Shown here: positions 31,774-42,849 of the stretch, piece by piece | Numbering within the stretch: position 1 is the first letter of the stretch | How the letters are laid out: each line of letters starts with the position of its first letter | Source: Pseudevernia furfuracea | Lineage: Eukaryota > Ascomycota > Lecanoromycetes > Lecanorales > Parmeliaceae | Assembly: GCA_022315425.1 (NCBI GenBank) | Contig: JAIUPT010000019.1 | Span: 1,054,001 to 1,118,000, forward strand | Direction: 5' to 3' | Length of the DNA: 64,000 bases | Program-made: the position numbers and the translations under genes | The notes under the pieces: model-generated | What the model saw: only the letters and a program-made list of their open reading frames with translations | Told to the model about the DNA's origin: nothing | The model's database searches: none

Positions 31774-33362
31774 ATGCCTTATATACATGAGACCCCCCCG
31801 CAATGCTCCCCAAGTCCACCTACCTCGATTTCCTCTCCACCCTCACCTATAGTCGTCAAACCCCCAGATTTGTCACCAACAATCCTCCGTCGAATACTTC
31901 ACCACGAATCGGATGTCTTAATCGTCGGAGCCGGCATCCTCGGAACTGTCCTCGCCATCACGCTTGCCCGCCCCCCACACTCTCGCTCCGTGACCCTCCT
32001 AGAGAAATCTCTTAAAGAGCCTGATCGAATTGTCGGCGAACTTCTGCAACCTGGCGGTGTCTTTGCGTTGAAAGAGCTAGGTCTAGAGGGTTGTTTAGAG
32101 GGGATTGACAGTGTGAGGGTCAAGGGTTATGAGGTCATATATTATGGGCAAGGGGTCGAGATCGGGTATCCGGCTAATGCTGTCGGGAGCCGGAGATCAG
32201 AGAGTGATATAGTGGGAGGGAAGGACTTGAGACCGGAGGGAAGGAGTTTTCATCACGGGAGATTCATACGAAGGCTGAGGGAAGTGGCTGTGAAGGAACA
32301 GAACGTATCAGTTGTGGAGAGCACAGTCACGGAGTTAGTGAAATGCGAGTACACGGGTCAAATCATGGGTGTGCAATGCCTAACCAACTGCGAGAAAGAC
32401 GTCTATTTTGGCCAATTGACGGTCCTAGCGGACGGGTATGCAAGCAAATTTCGGAAACAGTACATATCTCGGTCGGTGGTTAGTAAAAGTCGATTTTGGG
32501 GCTTGGAACTCATCGATGCCGTTTTGCCGAAACCACTGCATGGGCATGTGGTCCTCGGAGATGGCGCGCCGGTGCTGCTATACCAGATCGGATCAAGAGA
32601 GACAAGGGCTCTGGTTGACGTGCCCGAGGGTTTGGATACTGCCAGTACGAAGAACGGTGGCGTAAAGAGACACCTGAGAGAGGTGGTCTTGCCAAGTTTG
32701 CCAGAGTGCGTGAGGCCCTCGTTCGAGCGAGCACTGGACGAGGGCAAGCTGAGAAGTATGCCAAATTCGTTCTTGCCCCCGAGCATCAACCGGTTTCCTG
32801 GTATGGTGATGCTAGGTGACGCTATGAATATGAGACATCCCCTGACTGGCGGCGGAATGACTGTCGCCTTCAATGATGTGGTGTTGTTGAAAGAGCTATT
32901 GAGCCCGGAAGTGGTGCCAGATCTGGGGAACACCAAGCTTGTGTTAAAGCAGATGGAAAGGTTTCACTGGAGGAGGAAAGGCTTGACAAGTGTTATCAAC
33001 ATACTGGCACAGGCACTTTACTCTCTTTTTGCTGCGAATGGTACGTATGCGAGGCCCCCACGTTGACCAACACTGATATTAGTCTAGACCCTCAACTGAA
33101 GGCTCTGCAGCTAGGCTGTTTCCGATATTTTCAATGCGGCGGCCAATGCGTCGATGGTCCGGTCGGACTGCTTGCCGGTATCATCCGCAGGCCACTTGTG
33201 TTATTCTACCACTTTTTCTCTGTCGCACTCCTTTCTATATGGCTCGTCCTCTCCGGATCGCCTTTGTACAAAATGCCACTGACTCTAATATCGAGTGTCA
33301 GCATATTCTATAAAGCTTGTGTGGTTTTGTTCCCATTCATTCTTTCGGAGCTACAAAGCTAG
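31774..33362 (+). CDS. erg1: Squalene epoxidase (squalene monooxygenase) Erg1
   Basis: FAD-dependent enzyme of the endoplasmic reticulum that converts squalene to 2,3-oxidosqualene in ergosterol synthesis and is the allylamine (terbinafine) target. Two exons, 31774-33040 and 33088-33362, with a 47-bp intron (GTACGT donor, phase 1), give 513 residues. Motifs are the dinucleotide fold DVLIVGAGILGT (residues 47-58), RIVGELLQPGGVFALKELGL, FHHGRFIRRLRE, the second FAD motif TVLADGYASKFRK, GDAMNMRHPLTGGGMTVAF near the flavin, and LKALQLGCFRYFQCGGQCVD formed just after the splice, followed by two hydrophobic C-terminal helices. The first 45 residues are Pro/Ser-rich. It is the last intact gene before the transposon island. 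Confidence 0.95.
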
Positions 33363-33830
33363 CACCGAACGCATTGAGCACAACGATCCGTAATTTTTCT
33401 GGGTTGCTGGCATGGTGTACATATAGCATGGGATCCTACATACAATAGCGATGGTAATGCGATTGCATTGTGCTGTTTGATTCAGCTCTGTTGCTTTACT
33501 CAGCAGAACCAAAATATGGTTTCACCTACAACATCGTACTCACCTTCTCTAATGCCAGCCAGGTTTTACTTACGCACTCGAGGTCGAGAAACCATCATTT
33601 CACAGAGACTATTGTCCTGCAGGAGCACAAGCCGAAACCCCTGAGAAAATGACCCTGGTGAATTACAACGAGAATACCCAACAAATAGACTCGACGACGA
33701 AACCGGACAATCGAATTGAGCTCTTGATGTGTTATGGTGCGGCACATTGAAACCTTTTTTAAACGATGTTCTGCAGGTCGAGTGTCAAACATGTCAACTT
33801 CTAATTTATATCAAGTATTACTGAGAATCG
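33363..33830. other. erg1 3' flank up to the AT-rich boundary
   Basis: About 470 bp of ordinary composition. From about 33,830 onward C+G drops sharply and CpA becomes rare, marking the edge of the repeat island. No gene recognised. Confidence 0.55.
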
Positions 33831-35909
33831 ATAATAGCGTAATATAGCTCGATAGTAAATAATTATACTATGTTTATTTATAGTAATAAGACTCTTACGT
33901 CTTGTTAAAATCTTCATATTCTTTTCACTTTAGTAACCCGGCGCTCGGGATTACTAAGCTTAAGTCCGGCGCTAGCCGACATGGATTTTGTATACGACTT
34001 TTCGCTGCACGTTGAACTTTAATCAATTAACGTGTTTTATATCTATATTTTAATAGATTATAAGCTCGAACGTAAGATATCTTTTAATATTATTATATTA
34101 AAAGTTATTCGTTAACTTATTTAAGATGTTTTAATTAAGCTAAGAGTCTTAATACGTCTATTATTTTATTTATAAAAAACGTATCGCGAGCGTCAAAGTA
34201 GTCTTATACTATAACGAATATAGAGTTAGTATTATTAAATTTAAAATATTAATCTATTAGAGACTAAATATTTTAAGAAGTATTTATATATTGTAGTTTA
34301 AATAGTATATTATCTATTAATACATATAATATTATAAGATAGGGCTGAGCTAAAAAATCTTAATTTATATATGTAGTTAATATAAATCTCGATCTTTTTA
34401 CGCTTTTTGATTAGACTCGCTTTATTAGCTCGTTAGATCTTTCGAACACTCTTATTAAAAAATTTGATAAATTCTTTTTATAACTTCAATCACTCTATTT
34501 TCTCTGTATATAATTTCTTTAAATTTTCGTAGATTATAGAACTCAACTTACGCATTTTAACGCTATAGGAATTATCAAATTTGATCTCTTATTAATAAAG
34601 TAAAGTAGGATTTTAATATCGCTGCCTTAATCGCTTTCTTAGAATCTTAACGAGTCTTGACATTAATTCATTGTTGATTCGCTCATTTCTTCTTTTCATT
34701 ATTTTCTTTTATTACTTCATTATAAATATATTCGTTATCGATATCTCTTTTCGATATGTTACTAACTCGAAGAGATATAGTGCTCGACTTTCTATTCTCT
34801 TTTCACGCTTTCACTAACGCGTTTAAACGACCCTTTAACGAATCTATTACTGTTGACAATCGAGACAAAAAATTTATTATTATATCTCTTAACAAGAATA
34901 AAAGACTCTTAAAGAGATCTTAAACGAATTAATAGTTATCGAGTTCATCTATAATCTCTTTTTAAGTCAATATTTTAGTCTTAGACGCGTTCTCGTCGCT
35001 CTCTTTTCAAGTCTCTTAAAACGCGTTATATTCTTTTATAGAGAATTAAAAAGTTAATAAAGAAGCACTTAATATAGACTCTATAAAAGAATCGTTAAAA
35101 GATATATTGAATAACTTCTTATAATGCTCAATGCATAAATTATATAAGTGTGTAAAGTCTTGATTTATATGTTTTAGCTACGAGGCTACTTTTATAAGAA
35201 ATATATAAGAGACGCTAATATCAGCATAATCTAGTCTCTTTATTCTTTTTAAGATATAACAAGAATCTTCTTCTATGAAAGTCTTCGATAGAAGCAAAAT
35301 TATATTCTATAATTATAACAGTTGTCGTCAAATAAAACAAAGTCATCGTCTCGATGATAACAGATATATATATATAAGAGTTCCTTTATAGCAGACGATA
35401 TATACGTCTGCTTATTAATTCTATCTGATTAATAAAATATTAATATAATATAGATATGCTATGTTAAAGTCTTCGTTAAGTAATATATAAAGCTATGCTG
35501 AGATTCATATAAAATACTTACGTAACGATAACTATATTAATATAACGATAGCTTCGTTTGCTTGCTCGAATTCTTTGATTAATTCGAGTACATTTATTAA
35601 CTGCTTAACGAAGAGTTATTTCTCTTTTTAAGAATCATATTTTATTTATCGAATTAAGTACTAAGTAGTTGTCTATTTGACTTTATTATAACGACGTTGT
35701 CGCTTTCTCATCAAGCGTTCGATCTTATACTTATTCTCGTTGTTTATAATAACAGCAGATAACACGATGAGCTAACGTTTATATGAATCTAAGATAGATG
35801 TAATAGCTGATTTGAAATATATATAATTAAGACGATATCGTGAATTCTTATGATAGAGAGCAGCTTAAGACGATAAGTCAGACGTTCGATTCGCTTAACA
35901 ACTTCGAAT
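33831..35909. other. AT-rich, RIP-like decayed DNA of uncertain origin
   Basis: About 2.1 kb of A/T-rich sequence with frequent TpA and retained CpG, no ORF over 60 codons and no motif I can recognise except the repeat at 34,343. Probably the remains of one or more transposons. The last 5 bases (CGAAT) are the target duplication of Copia A1. Confidence 0.6.
34343..34645 (-). repeat. RIP-mutated inverted relative of the 55,940-56,554 insert
   Basis: Starting TAGGGCTGAGCTAAAAAATC, this stretch aligns along about 300 bp with the reverse complement of about 56,255-56,553; most differences are C-to-T or G-to-A (for example CCAATCAAAAAATCG there, TTAATATAAATCTCG here). The similarity fades after TTTTAATATCGCTGCC. 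Confidence 0.8.
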
Positions 35910-36041
35910 TGTTAAAATATAGGTATGTGAAACACCTGATTGAGTTGTGTAACTAGTACAGTAGATCGCTACATACAAAATCCACCAAGTCTGAACGCCG
36001 GGTTGATACCGTGAAAAGTCACCTCGGCTAGAATTTTGACA
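35910..36041 (-). repeat. 3' LTR of Copia A1
   Basis: 132 bp, TG...CA ends. It differs from its partner at seven positions, all transitions by eye. Confidence 0.93.
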
Positions 36042-39000
36042 CTTTCACACGATCGCTGTACTTCTAGAAGGTCTTTGCAATCAGAGTCTAGTTGTCTAAT
36101 CAAGTTAGATCGATCTCAATTCAGCTCTATCAAAACGTCGCACATCACTCCCACAGAGTGATTATTCGTCAAAGTCTCAAATCAATTGTCTCACGAAACA
36201 TCTCAAATTTGTCTCGCGTCAGCGCCTTGATTAGTTCGTCAGTCATCTATTTATCAGTGAGAATATACTCAAAAGTTACGATCTTGTTAGTAATCTTCTC
36301 TCTATAGAAGTAATTGTCGATCTTAATATACTTAATGCGATTATGAGATCGAGAATTCTTGATTAGTGCAATTACGCTCTAATTGTCGTCGTAGATAATA
36401 ATCGTTTTTAAAGCATTGTTATTGAGTTACAGTGACGTTAAAAGACTTCGTAGTCAAATTACTTTCTTAATAACCTATGTTTGCTCGATATACTCTACTT
36501 TACAAGTCGAAAGAGCGACGATAATCTGTCGTTTAAAAGATCAACTGATAATAGCGCTTTCGACGTTAAACACGTAATCTGAGATAGAGCGACGCGTAGC
36601 TGTATCGTTAACTTAGTTAGAATTAATATAGTCGATCAAGCTTAAGAGAGTCTCTTAAAACGTCAGTTGAAAATTAAGTGTTTCTTTTAAGTACTAAAAG
36701 ATTCGTTTTATCACATCTTAATGTCGTTTAGTCGAATTATGTGCGTAGCGACTGATAATAGATATAATATAAATAAAATCGAAACGAGTTCTCAGCATAA
36801 CATACATCAGCGATTTAATAACGAACTAATAACGTAATTTGTTCTTAGACGTAGCTTCGTACCCATCCTCTGCGAATTTTAATTTAATTATTATTTTCAT
36901 TGAAGTGACTACTGACTTTGCGTCTCATATGTCGTTGTCTCGAAGCACTCGTTCAACGTATTCAGCTTGCCCTAGACGAATAGTTTTATTAGTACGATCA
37001 CGGATAACAGTCATCCCTAGATAATAAGCATAAAGTCTCAAGTCGATTATGTAAAATTTAACGTTGAGAGTATCTTTGATTCTTTGAATATCTGTACGAT
37101 TAGAATTAATAATTAGAACATCATCAACATAAAGCGCAATAATAATATCTGTTTGAGAGTCGATAAACACACTATAGTTAGTATCGATGAAAGTGAAGTC
37201 TTGTTCTTTCATAAATTCGACGAAGGTGTTATATTAAATTCGAAATGATTGTTTCAAACTATATAAGATCTTATTTAGCTTGTAGATCTTATTTGAGTAT
37301 TTCTAAGACTTAAAGTCAGTGAATTAATATATATAAATTAGTTTCTTCACTGCATTATATAAGAAGACGATTTTCATATTCATTTACTTCAGATTTTAGT
37401 TCAAGATCGCTGCGAGAACAAATAGAGCTTTGTAGTTTATGAGTTTCACTACTAAGACGAATATCTCGTTATAGTCTAGTTCTTCACGTTAAAAGCATTT
37501 AAGAATTACTCAACGTGCTTTATAACGAGTGATTTCCCCTTTTGATCCTCGCTTCAAGATGAACACTCATTTATCTTTTAATGATTTACGATCTTTGAGA
37601 CAGTCGACGAGTTCTCAAGTTTTATTCTTCATCAAGGAGTTAATCTCGTTCTCGATTACGTCTTTTCACTCTTCGCTGTTAGAATTGTTATCTATGATTA
37701 TCTCTTCGTAATTCTTCGACTTATAAGATTCTCGAGCAATGAAGATAAGAAGTGTAATTAAGTCTGATAATAGATCGCGATCTAATAGATACGAGTGATT
37801 TCGTAACGAGGTCGCAGAAGCATCACCTTCGTCTATTAGAGTTTCGAATAAAAGAATTGAGAACGACGTTATTATCGCTGACGTTGAGGCGAATAATGAA
37901 TATGATATCGAGTTTTCTAAGACTACTGACGACGTTAATTTTAAAGTTATATTATTATCAACTACGATCGTAATGAATTCAGATTCTTTCGCAGATTGAG
38001 ATGACGATTCGATCGATATTAATGTTTCTCTCACTGTGATAAAATCTAAGAATTTTTTGACACGTAGAAAGTAAGAAGAGATCTTATCTTAGATTACTTT
38101 AAAGGTGCGATAGATTCTGTTATCGTCAAGAAGCATCTTATAGATGTAATCGTCTTCGTAGTCGATAAGTCGTATAGAAGCATCAATAATAGTGCGACTT
38201 TAATCTTTTATTCAATTAGTGTGAGGTTTTCGAGCAACATATCACTTATAAAATTCAAGAGAGCGAAGATGTTTAAGATTTGATTTGCACCCGATTTCTG
38301 CTTCGTAAGAAGTCAGCGTTCGAGTCTAAGTGAGTCGTCGATTGCGTAAGTAATTAATCGCGAGTATCAATTGTGATCAATAGCGCATAGATAATTTAGT
38401 GTCTTTTATTATCGTGAATACGTAGTTCTTTAAGTCTTAATTCAATCGCTCAAAGAACTCATTTTGCTGAGAATTATCGAATATAATTAACTTTTATAGA
38501 ATATTACTCTTATCGCGAAAACGATTAAAGACGTAATTACTATACTCGTCTTCTTAGTTAGTGCGAAGTCTACGATATCGAAATTCATCTCGTTTATTAC
38601 GTATCAAAAAACGACGAAAGATCGAAAAGGTCTCGCCTTTGAAACGTAATAGTTCGACTTCGAAACGTTTAGTGAAATCGTCGAGAAAGATAATAAAATA
38701 TCTAAAACCATCTTTGATTTCTTTTATAATATCAATATCGCTATAAATTAGATCAAGAGAACGTCTATTAAAGCGAATATAAGAGATATGCTTGACTTGC
38801 TGAATTTTCTTAATGATATAGAACACGTAAGACGTCTTATTATTTATATCTTTGCTCAGATCGATTTTATAGTACGAAAGCTACTTCACGTCGTCAGCGT
38901 GACTCAAGCAGCGATAATAATAAGTTAGGATTTCGAAATTTGATTTACGTTTTTGTCTCTTTCGAGATGTGAAGTTCTCGAAATTAGAGCTAATACTATC

Positions 39001-40440
39001 ACGCGACGTGTCGAAGTTAAACTCGAAATCACAGCTTGTAACGAAGCTAATGATGATATCAGACTCGTATACAATACTTCGAGAACGCTTTGCTGATATA
39101 GACGAAATAATTAATTCGTCAATTGAATTAATAGTTGAATTAACAATCATGATCTGTCTAGATATAAGTATTGATTAAGACTTTCGAACTTGCTTTAATA
39201 CGAGAACGATAATTGAAGATATCGTCTTTGATTGTTAATAATTCTCTCACATGTTAAAGCGAAAGATGTCGTTGTTGATTAGTCAGACAGTAATGTCTCG
39301 ACGATCTATTTCGACATCATTTCTCACAATTTTAATAAGACAGTTCGAACGCATTAGCTTACTCTGAAATATCAAGTTCATTGATAGTTTAGAGATATGA
39401 AGAACATCGTCGAGAATAAGTCTAATGCACTTATTATTCACGTTGATTTTAAGCTTAATTTTATCTTTATTAATAGAGATAAGAGAATCGATCACTTCTA
39501 CAATAAAACGACAATTATTCGTCGATATAAGCAGATAATATATCTTAAAGATTAATCGATTAGAAGTAACATAAACAGAGCAGCAGAAGTCGAGTTCTCA
39601 TCGTTTCGACATAATATCGACGATAGCGATTATAACATAATCGTTCTCTGAAAGAGAGACGTAACATTTTGAATCGTCTCGTCGCATAGCAGTGAAGCAC
39701 TCATTAATCTCGAAGTTTTCGTCGAAGTGTGCTTCTTCTGAGTCATAGTATACTAAATTAACATTACGATCATTACGAGACTTTCGCTTCTTATTTCGAT
39801 CGTTTCGATCTTGATCTCGATCGTATCATTTCTTTCTATCGCGATTGTCTCTCTCGTGATCGTTATAATCGTTACGATCACGACTACGACTGCGTCTACG
39901 TCTATCTGAATTATCAGACTAAGTATTATTCTTCGAGTTACACTCATAATGAGTGTGATAAATCTTCTGACAGTGTTAATAGAACTTCACGAGACGTCGA
40001 AGATACACGGCGTCTGACTCTTCGATAACCCTCGATTGCGATCTTTGCGTTATCTGATCCGCCGTATTCGTGACTGCGTATACTTCAGATCGGGCAATAA
40101 TTAATTCAAGAGTTGACTCTATTCGACTGACAGACGAATTAATCACTATTTGAATAAATCGCTGAGTGACGTATTTCAGCGTGAAGACGAACTTTTCGAC
40201 TGTATTAATTGCATCGTGAGTCTGAGTGTAATATAAAAAGTAATTCTCATATTCTTTATCTAATTCGATATAAAAAAGAAAGATAAGATAGACGTCGTTT
40301 AGACGTAATTTCTTATAAATCGTTCGAATTTTATTATAAAGTTCTTTGAACTTCTCAGCGTATTCGAAGACGTTTTTATAATCACTTAACTTCAACAGTG
40401 ATAGACGTCGAAAACGATCATTAAGAAAATCAAAATCTTT
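36042..40440 (-). pseudogene. Broken gag-pol of Copia A1
   Basis: Recognisable fragments on the minus strand, right to left: gag (about 39,976-40,395, YKNVFEYAEKFKELYNKIR); a CCHC knuckle near 39,920-39,965 with its first Cys changed to Tyr; the protease-to-preintegrase motif DDVLHISKLSMNLIF (39,283-39,495); preintegrase/integrase (about 38,554-39,150, YYYRCLSHADDVK and IYSDIDIIKEIKDGFRYFII); reverse transcriptase (36,925-37,212, IALYVDDVLIINSNRTD and LYAYYLGMTVIRD), still with YVDD; then RNase H remains. No long open frame survives; inactive. Confidence 0.92.
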
Positions 40441-41242
40441 GAGCTTGCAGCCCTATCTAATGACGATTCAGAGAAAGTAGACGTTATTAGTATTCTTGTG
40501 ATTACTATAGTAGTTAACTTCAAGGGTGCTCAGAATGACGTTATAGCACACTAAGTGTTTTTCTTCTTATCTGTCACGACGAGTTTCGTACGAATTTAGA
40601 GTTTTTAACACTGACACTAAAGTGAAAAATACTTGATTCGACTCAGTCTGAACCTAAACAGCTGCGTTAATCGTATTCACTCTATTCATATCGACCTAAG
40701 TAACACGAGACGAGAAAACAAGCTGACTTTTCGTTATGTACTTTCACAATAGCCCGTTGATGAGATACTCTTTGACAGCGCGCTCCCAGATCTAATATTC
40801 TTCGAGGGTTTCGAGTTTGATTATGTGCGTTGACAGGCTGCTCGATTTGACAGTAACTATTTCAGAGTTTATAACTAATAATCGTATATTCAAAAAGATC
40901 GATATCACTATAGTCTTCAAGTAGACACGAAATATATATATCGACTTATAGACCTTATTGTTATTATCATTTTTATTGTTAGAAATAAGAGTAAAAGCAA
41001 GGGCGCTCGCCTCCCTTGTAAGAATCTTCGACGTATACTTATTTCACTACGCGAGATATCGAAAACGATTTACACTTAAAATCTTTTACGCTTATATCTC
41101 TCTTAAAAGAGACGACATCTATCGAGGAGTTAACTTTATTGCGCTCACGAATCGAAAGAATATAAAACGTGAATCGCGAATCAAGCGAAAGAATACACTG
41201 TATAATTGACAAGCGAAAGAATATACTACACAGTTGATTGAT

Positions 41243-41640
41243 AGCTTAATAACGTCTTGATGAAGTTTTAGATAAACAGCTTAGTAGCGTCTAAGCAGAG
41301 TTTTTAGATAAACAGCTTAATAGCGTCTGAGCAGATTGATAGCTTAATAGCGTCTTAATGAAGTTTTTAAATGAACAGCTTAGTAGCGTCTGAGCAGAGT
41401 TTTAGATGAATAGCTTAATAGCGTCTGAGCAGAGTTTTAGATGAATAGCTTAATAACGTCTTAATGAAGTTTTTAAATGAACAGCTTAGTAGCGTCTGAG
41501 CAGAGTTTTAGATAAATAGCTTAATAGCGTCTAAGCAGAGTTTTAGATAAACAGCTTAGTAGCGTCTTAATGAAGTTTTTAGATGAACAGCTTAGTAGCG
41601 TCTGAGCAGAGTTTTAGATGAATAGCTTAGTAGCGTCTTG
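41243..41640. repeat. Minisatellite in the leader of Copia A1
   Basis: Twelve imperfect units of mostly 35-37 bp (one shortened to about 27 bp), each beginning AGCTTA(G/A)TAGCGTCT and continuing either GAGCAGAGTTTTAGATGAA or TAATGAAGTTTTTAAATGAA. It lies between the primer site and gag. A2 has about six units at the equivalent place. Confidence 0.93.
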
Positions 41641-42054
41641 ATAATGTAATATTTAATGATTTGAAGGTTTCAACTCTTACGCTATTTGAGCAATAAGGCG
41701 ATAAGCACTCGTTATAGAGTTAAAGCAATCTGCTTGATGTAATTCACAGACGAAATAACTTCTTTTATTGATTGATCTAACGAGCGATTCGATTTAAATC
41801 TAGCTTCGTCGACTGTAAGATGATCTCAGCGATAGTTTTAGCGATTGCTGAATTTCGAGATCAAACCCATTCTCACGTCTTTCTTTCGATTGAAGTCCTA
41901 GTCTTCTGAAGATAGAGTTTGTCTTATAGATATAACATTCAAAGTGAGATGTTAATGTTTTATTTGTTGAGACTTTTAGCTCAATTAAAACACTCTAAAT
42001 GAGTCAGCAGACGACTCTGAAGTTGAACGTAGTACTACTGAAAGAATATTCTAC

Positions 42055-42071
42055 GATTCGAGCTCATAATC
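42055..42071 (-). promoter_or_regulatory. Likely primer-binding site of Copia A1
   Basis: Read on the minus strand, GATTATGAGCTCGAATC lies directly after the 5' LTR. It corresponds to GGTTATGAGCCCGGGCTT at the same place in Copia B and is complementary to the anticodon arm of a methionine tRNA (CTCATAA core). It differs in the direction expected of RIP. Confidence 0.6.
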
Positions 42072-42203
42072 TGTTAAAATATAGATATGTGAAACATCTG
42101 ATTGAGTTATATAACTAGTACAGTAGATCGCTACATACAAAATTCATCAAGTCTGAACGCCGGGTTGGTACCGTGAAAAGTCACCTCGGCTAGAATTTTG
42201 ACA
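42072..42203 (-). repeat. 5' LTR of Copia A1
   Basis: 132 bp; followed by the target duplication CGAAT. As the 5' LTR it would carry the element promoter. Confidence 0.93.
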
Positions 42204-42335
42204 CGAATAATTCAGCGAATTGCTGATCAAGTTTTCGTGATTGCACGTTGATTATTTGATAGTCTCTATGAAGACGTAGATACACGTGTTCTTTAATCTT
42301 AAAAAATATGAGTGTGTGCTTGATATCGTAGTATT

Positions 42336-42457
42336 TGTCAAGAATAGGTGGTAGGACACTTAGTTGTTAACTATAGAATGCTACGAGAGTAAAGAGCGAC
42401 TATGAGGATGCGCCTTAGCGCATCACGTGACCATGTCACGTGACCCGAATTTTGACA
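42336..42457 (-). repeat. 3' LTR of Copia B
   Basis: 122 bp, includes the palindrome-rich block GCGCATCACGTGACCATGTC followed by ACGTGACCC. Confidence 0.92.
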
Positions 42458-42849
42458 CTCCCCTTCGCTCGCATACTCAAAAATGCGAAAACACGATTTT
42501 CGCACTTCGCGACGCAAAAAACCCCAATCGGGTTAGCGCGAAGTCCGGTTCACAAAAGTGAAGAAACCAAGTTCTGAAAACGACTATGTCAAATTCGAAT
42601 CAAGTTCTGAAAACGACTATGTCAAATTCGAACCAAGTTCTGAAAACGACTATATCAAATTCGAAGATATATAAAAATTCGTTCTGATCCTTTATACAAA
42701 ACTTTCATTTTTCGAAAAAAGGCGATTTTTTTTGAAAGTTTTCTTTGAAATAGACCTGGTGCACACTCAATTTCTATCAAAACGAGGTCGATAAATATAT
42801 GAGAGAGTGAAACAAGAAGCAGTGAAAGAAAACTAAAGATCTGACGTTC

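Larger units (their letters stand above)
35910..42203 (-). mobile_element. Ty1/Copia LTR retrotransposon, family A copy 1 (A1)
   Basis: A complete but dead element of 6,294 bp. It is bounded by two 132-bp LTRs (35910-36041 and 42072-42203), both starting TGTTAAAATATAG and ending ATTTTGACA, and flanked on both sides by the 5-bp target duplication CGAAT (35905-35909 and 42204-42208). Coding is on the minus strand, so the right LTR is the 5' one. The order from right to left is LTR, primer site, leader with minisatellite, gag, zinc knuckle, protease, integrase, reverse transcriptase, RNase H, LTR: the integrase-before-RT order defines Copia. Many stop codons (TAA/TAG from CAA/CAG/TGG) break the frame. 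Compared with A2 it has about 320 extra bp (about 40,921-41,242) and more minisatellite units. Confidence 0.95.

Noticed and set aside
39753..39947. Ile/Val-rich frame repeated in both Copia A copies
   Set aside because: Wrong-frame reading of the Arg/Asp-rich linker beside the gag zinc knuckle; conserved only because the elements are related.
41243..41640. Regularly spaced repeats that look CRISPR-like
   Set aside because: Units are contiguous and imperfect with no unique spacers, in a eukaryotic retrotransposon leader; this is a minisatellite.
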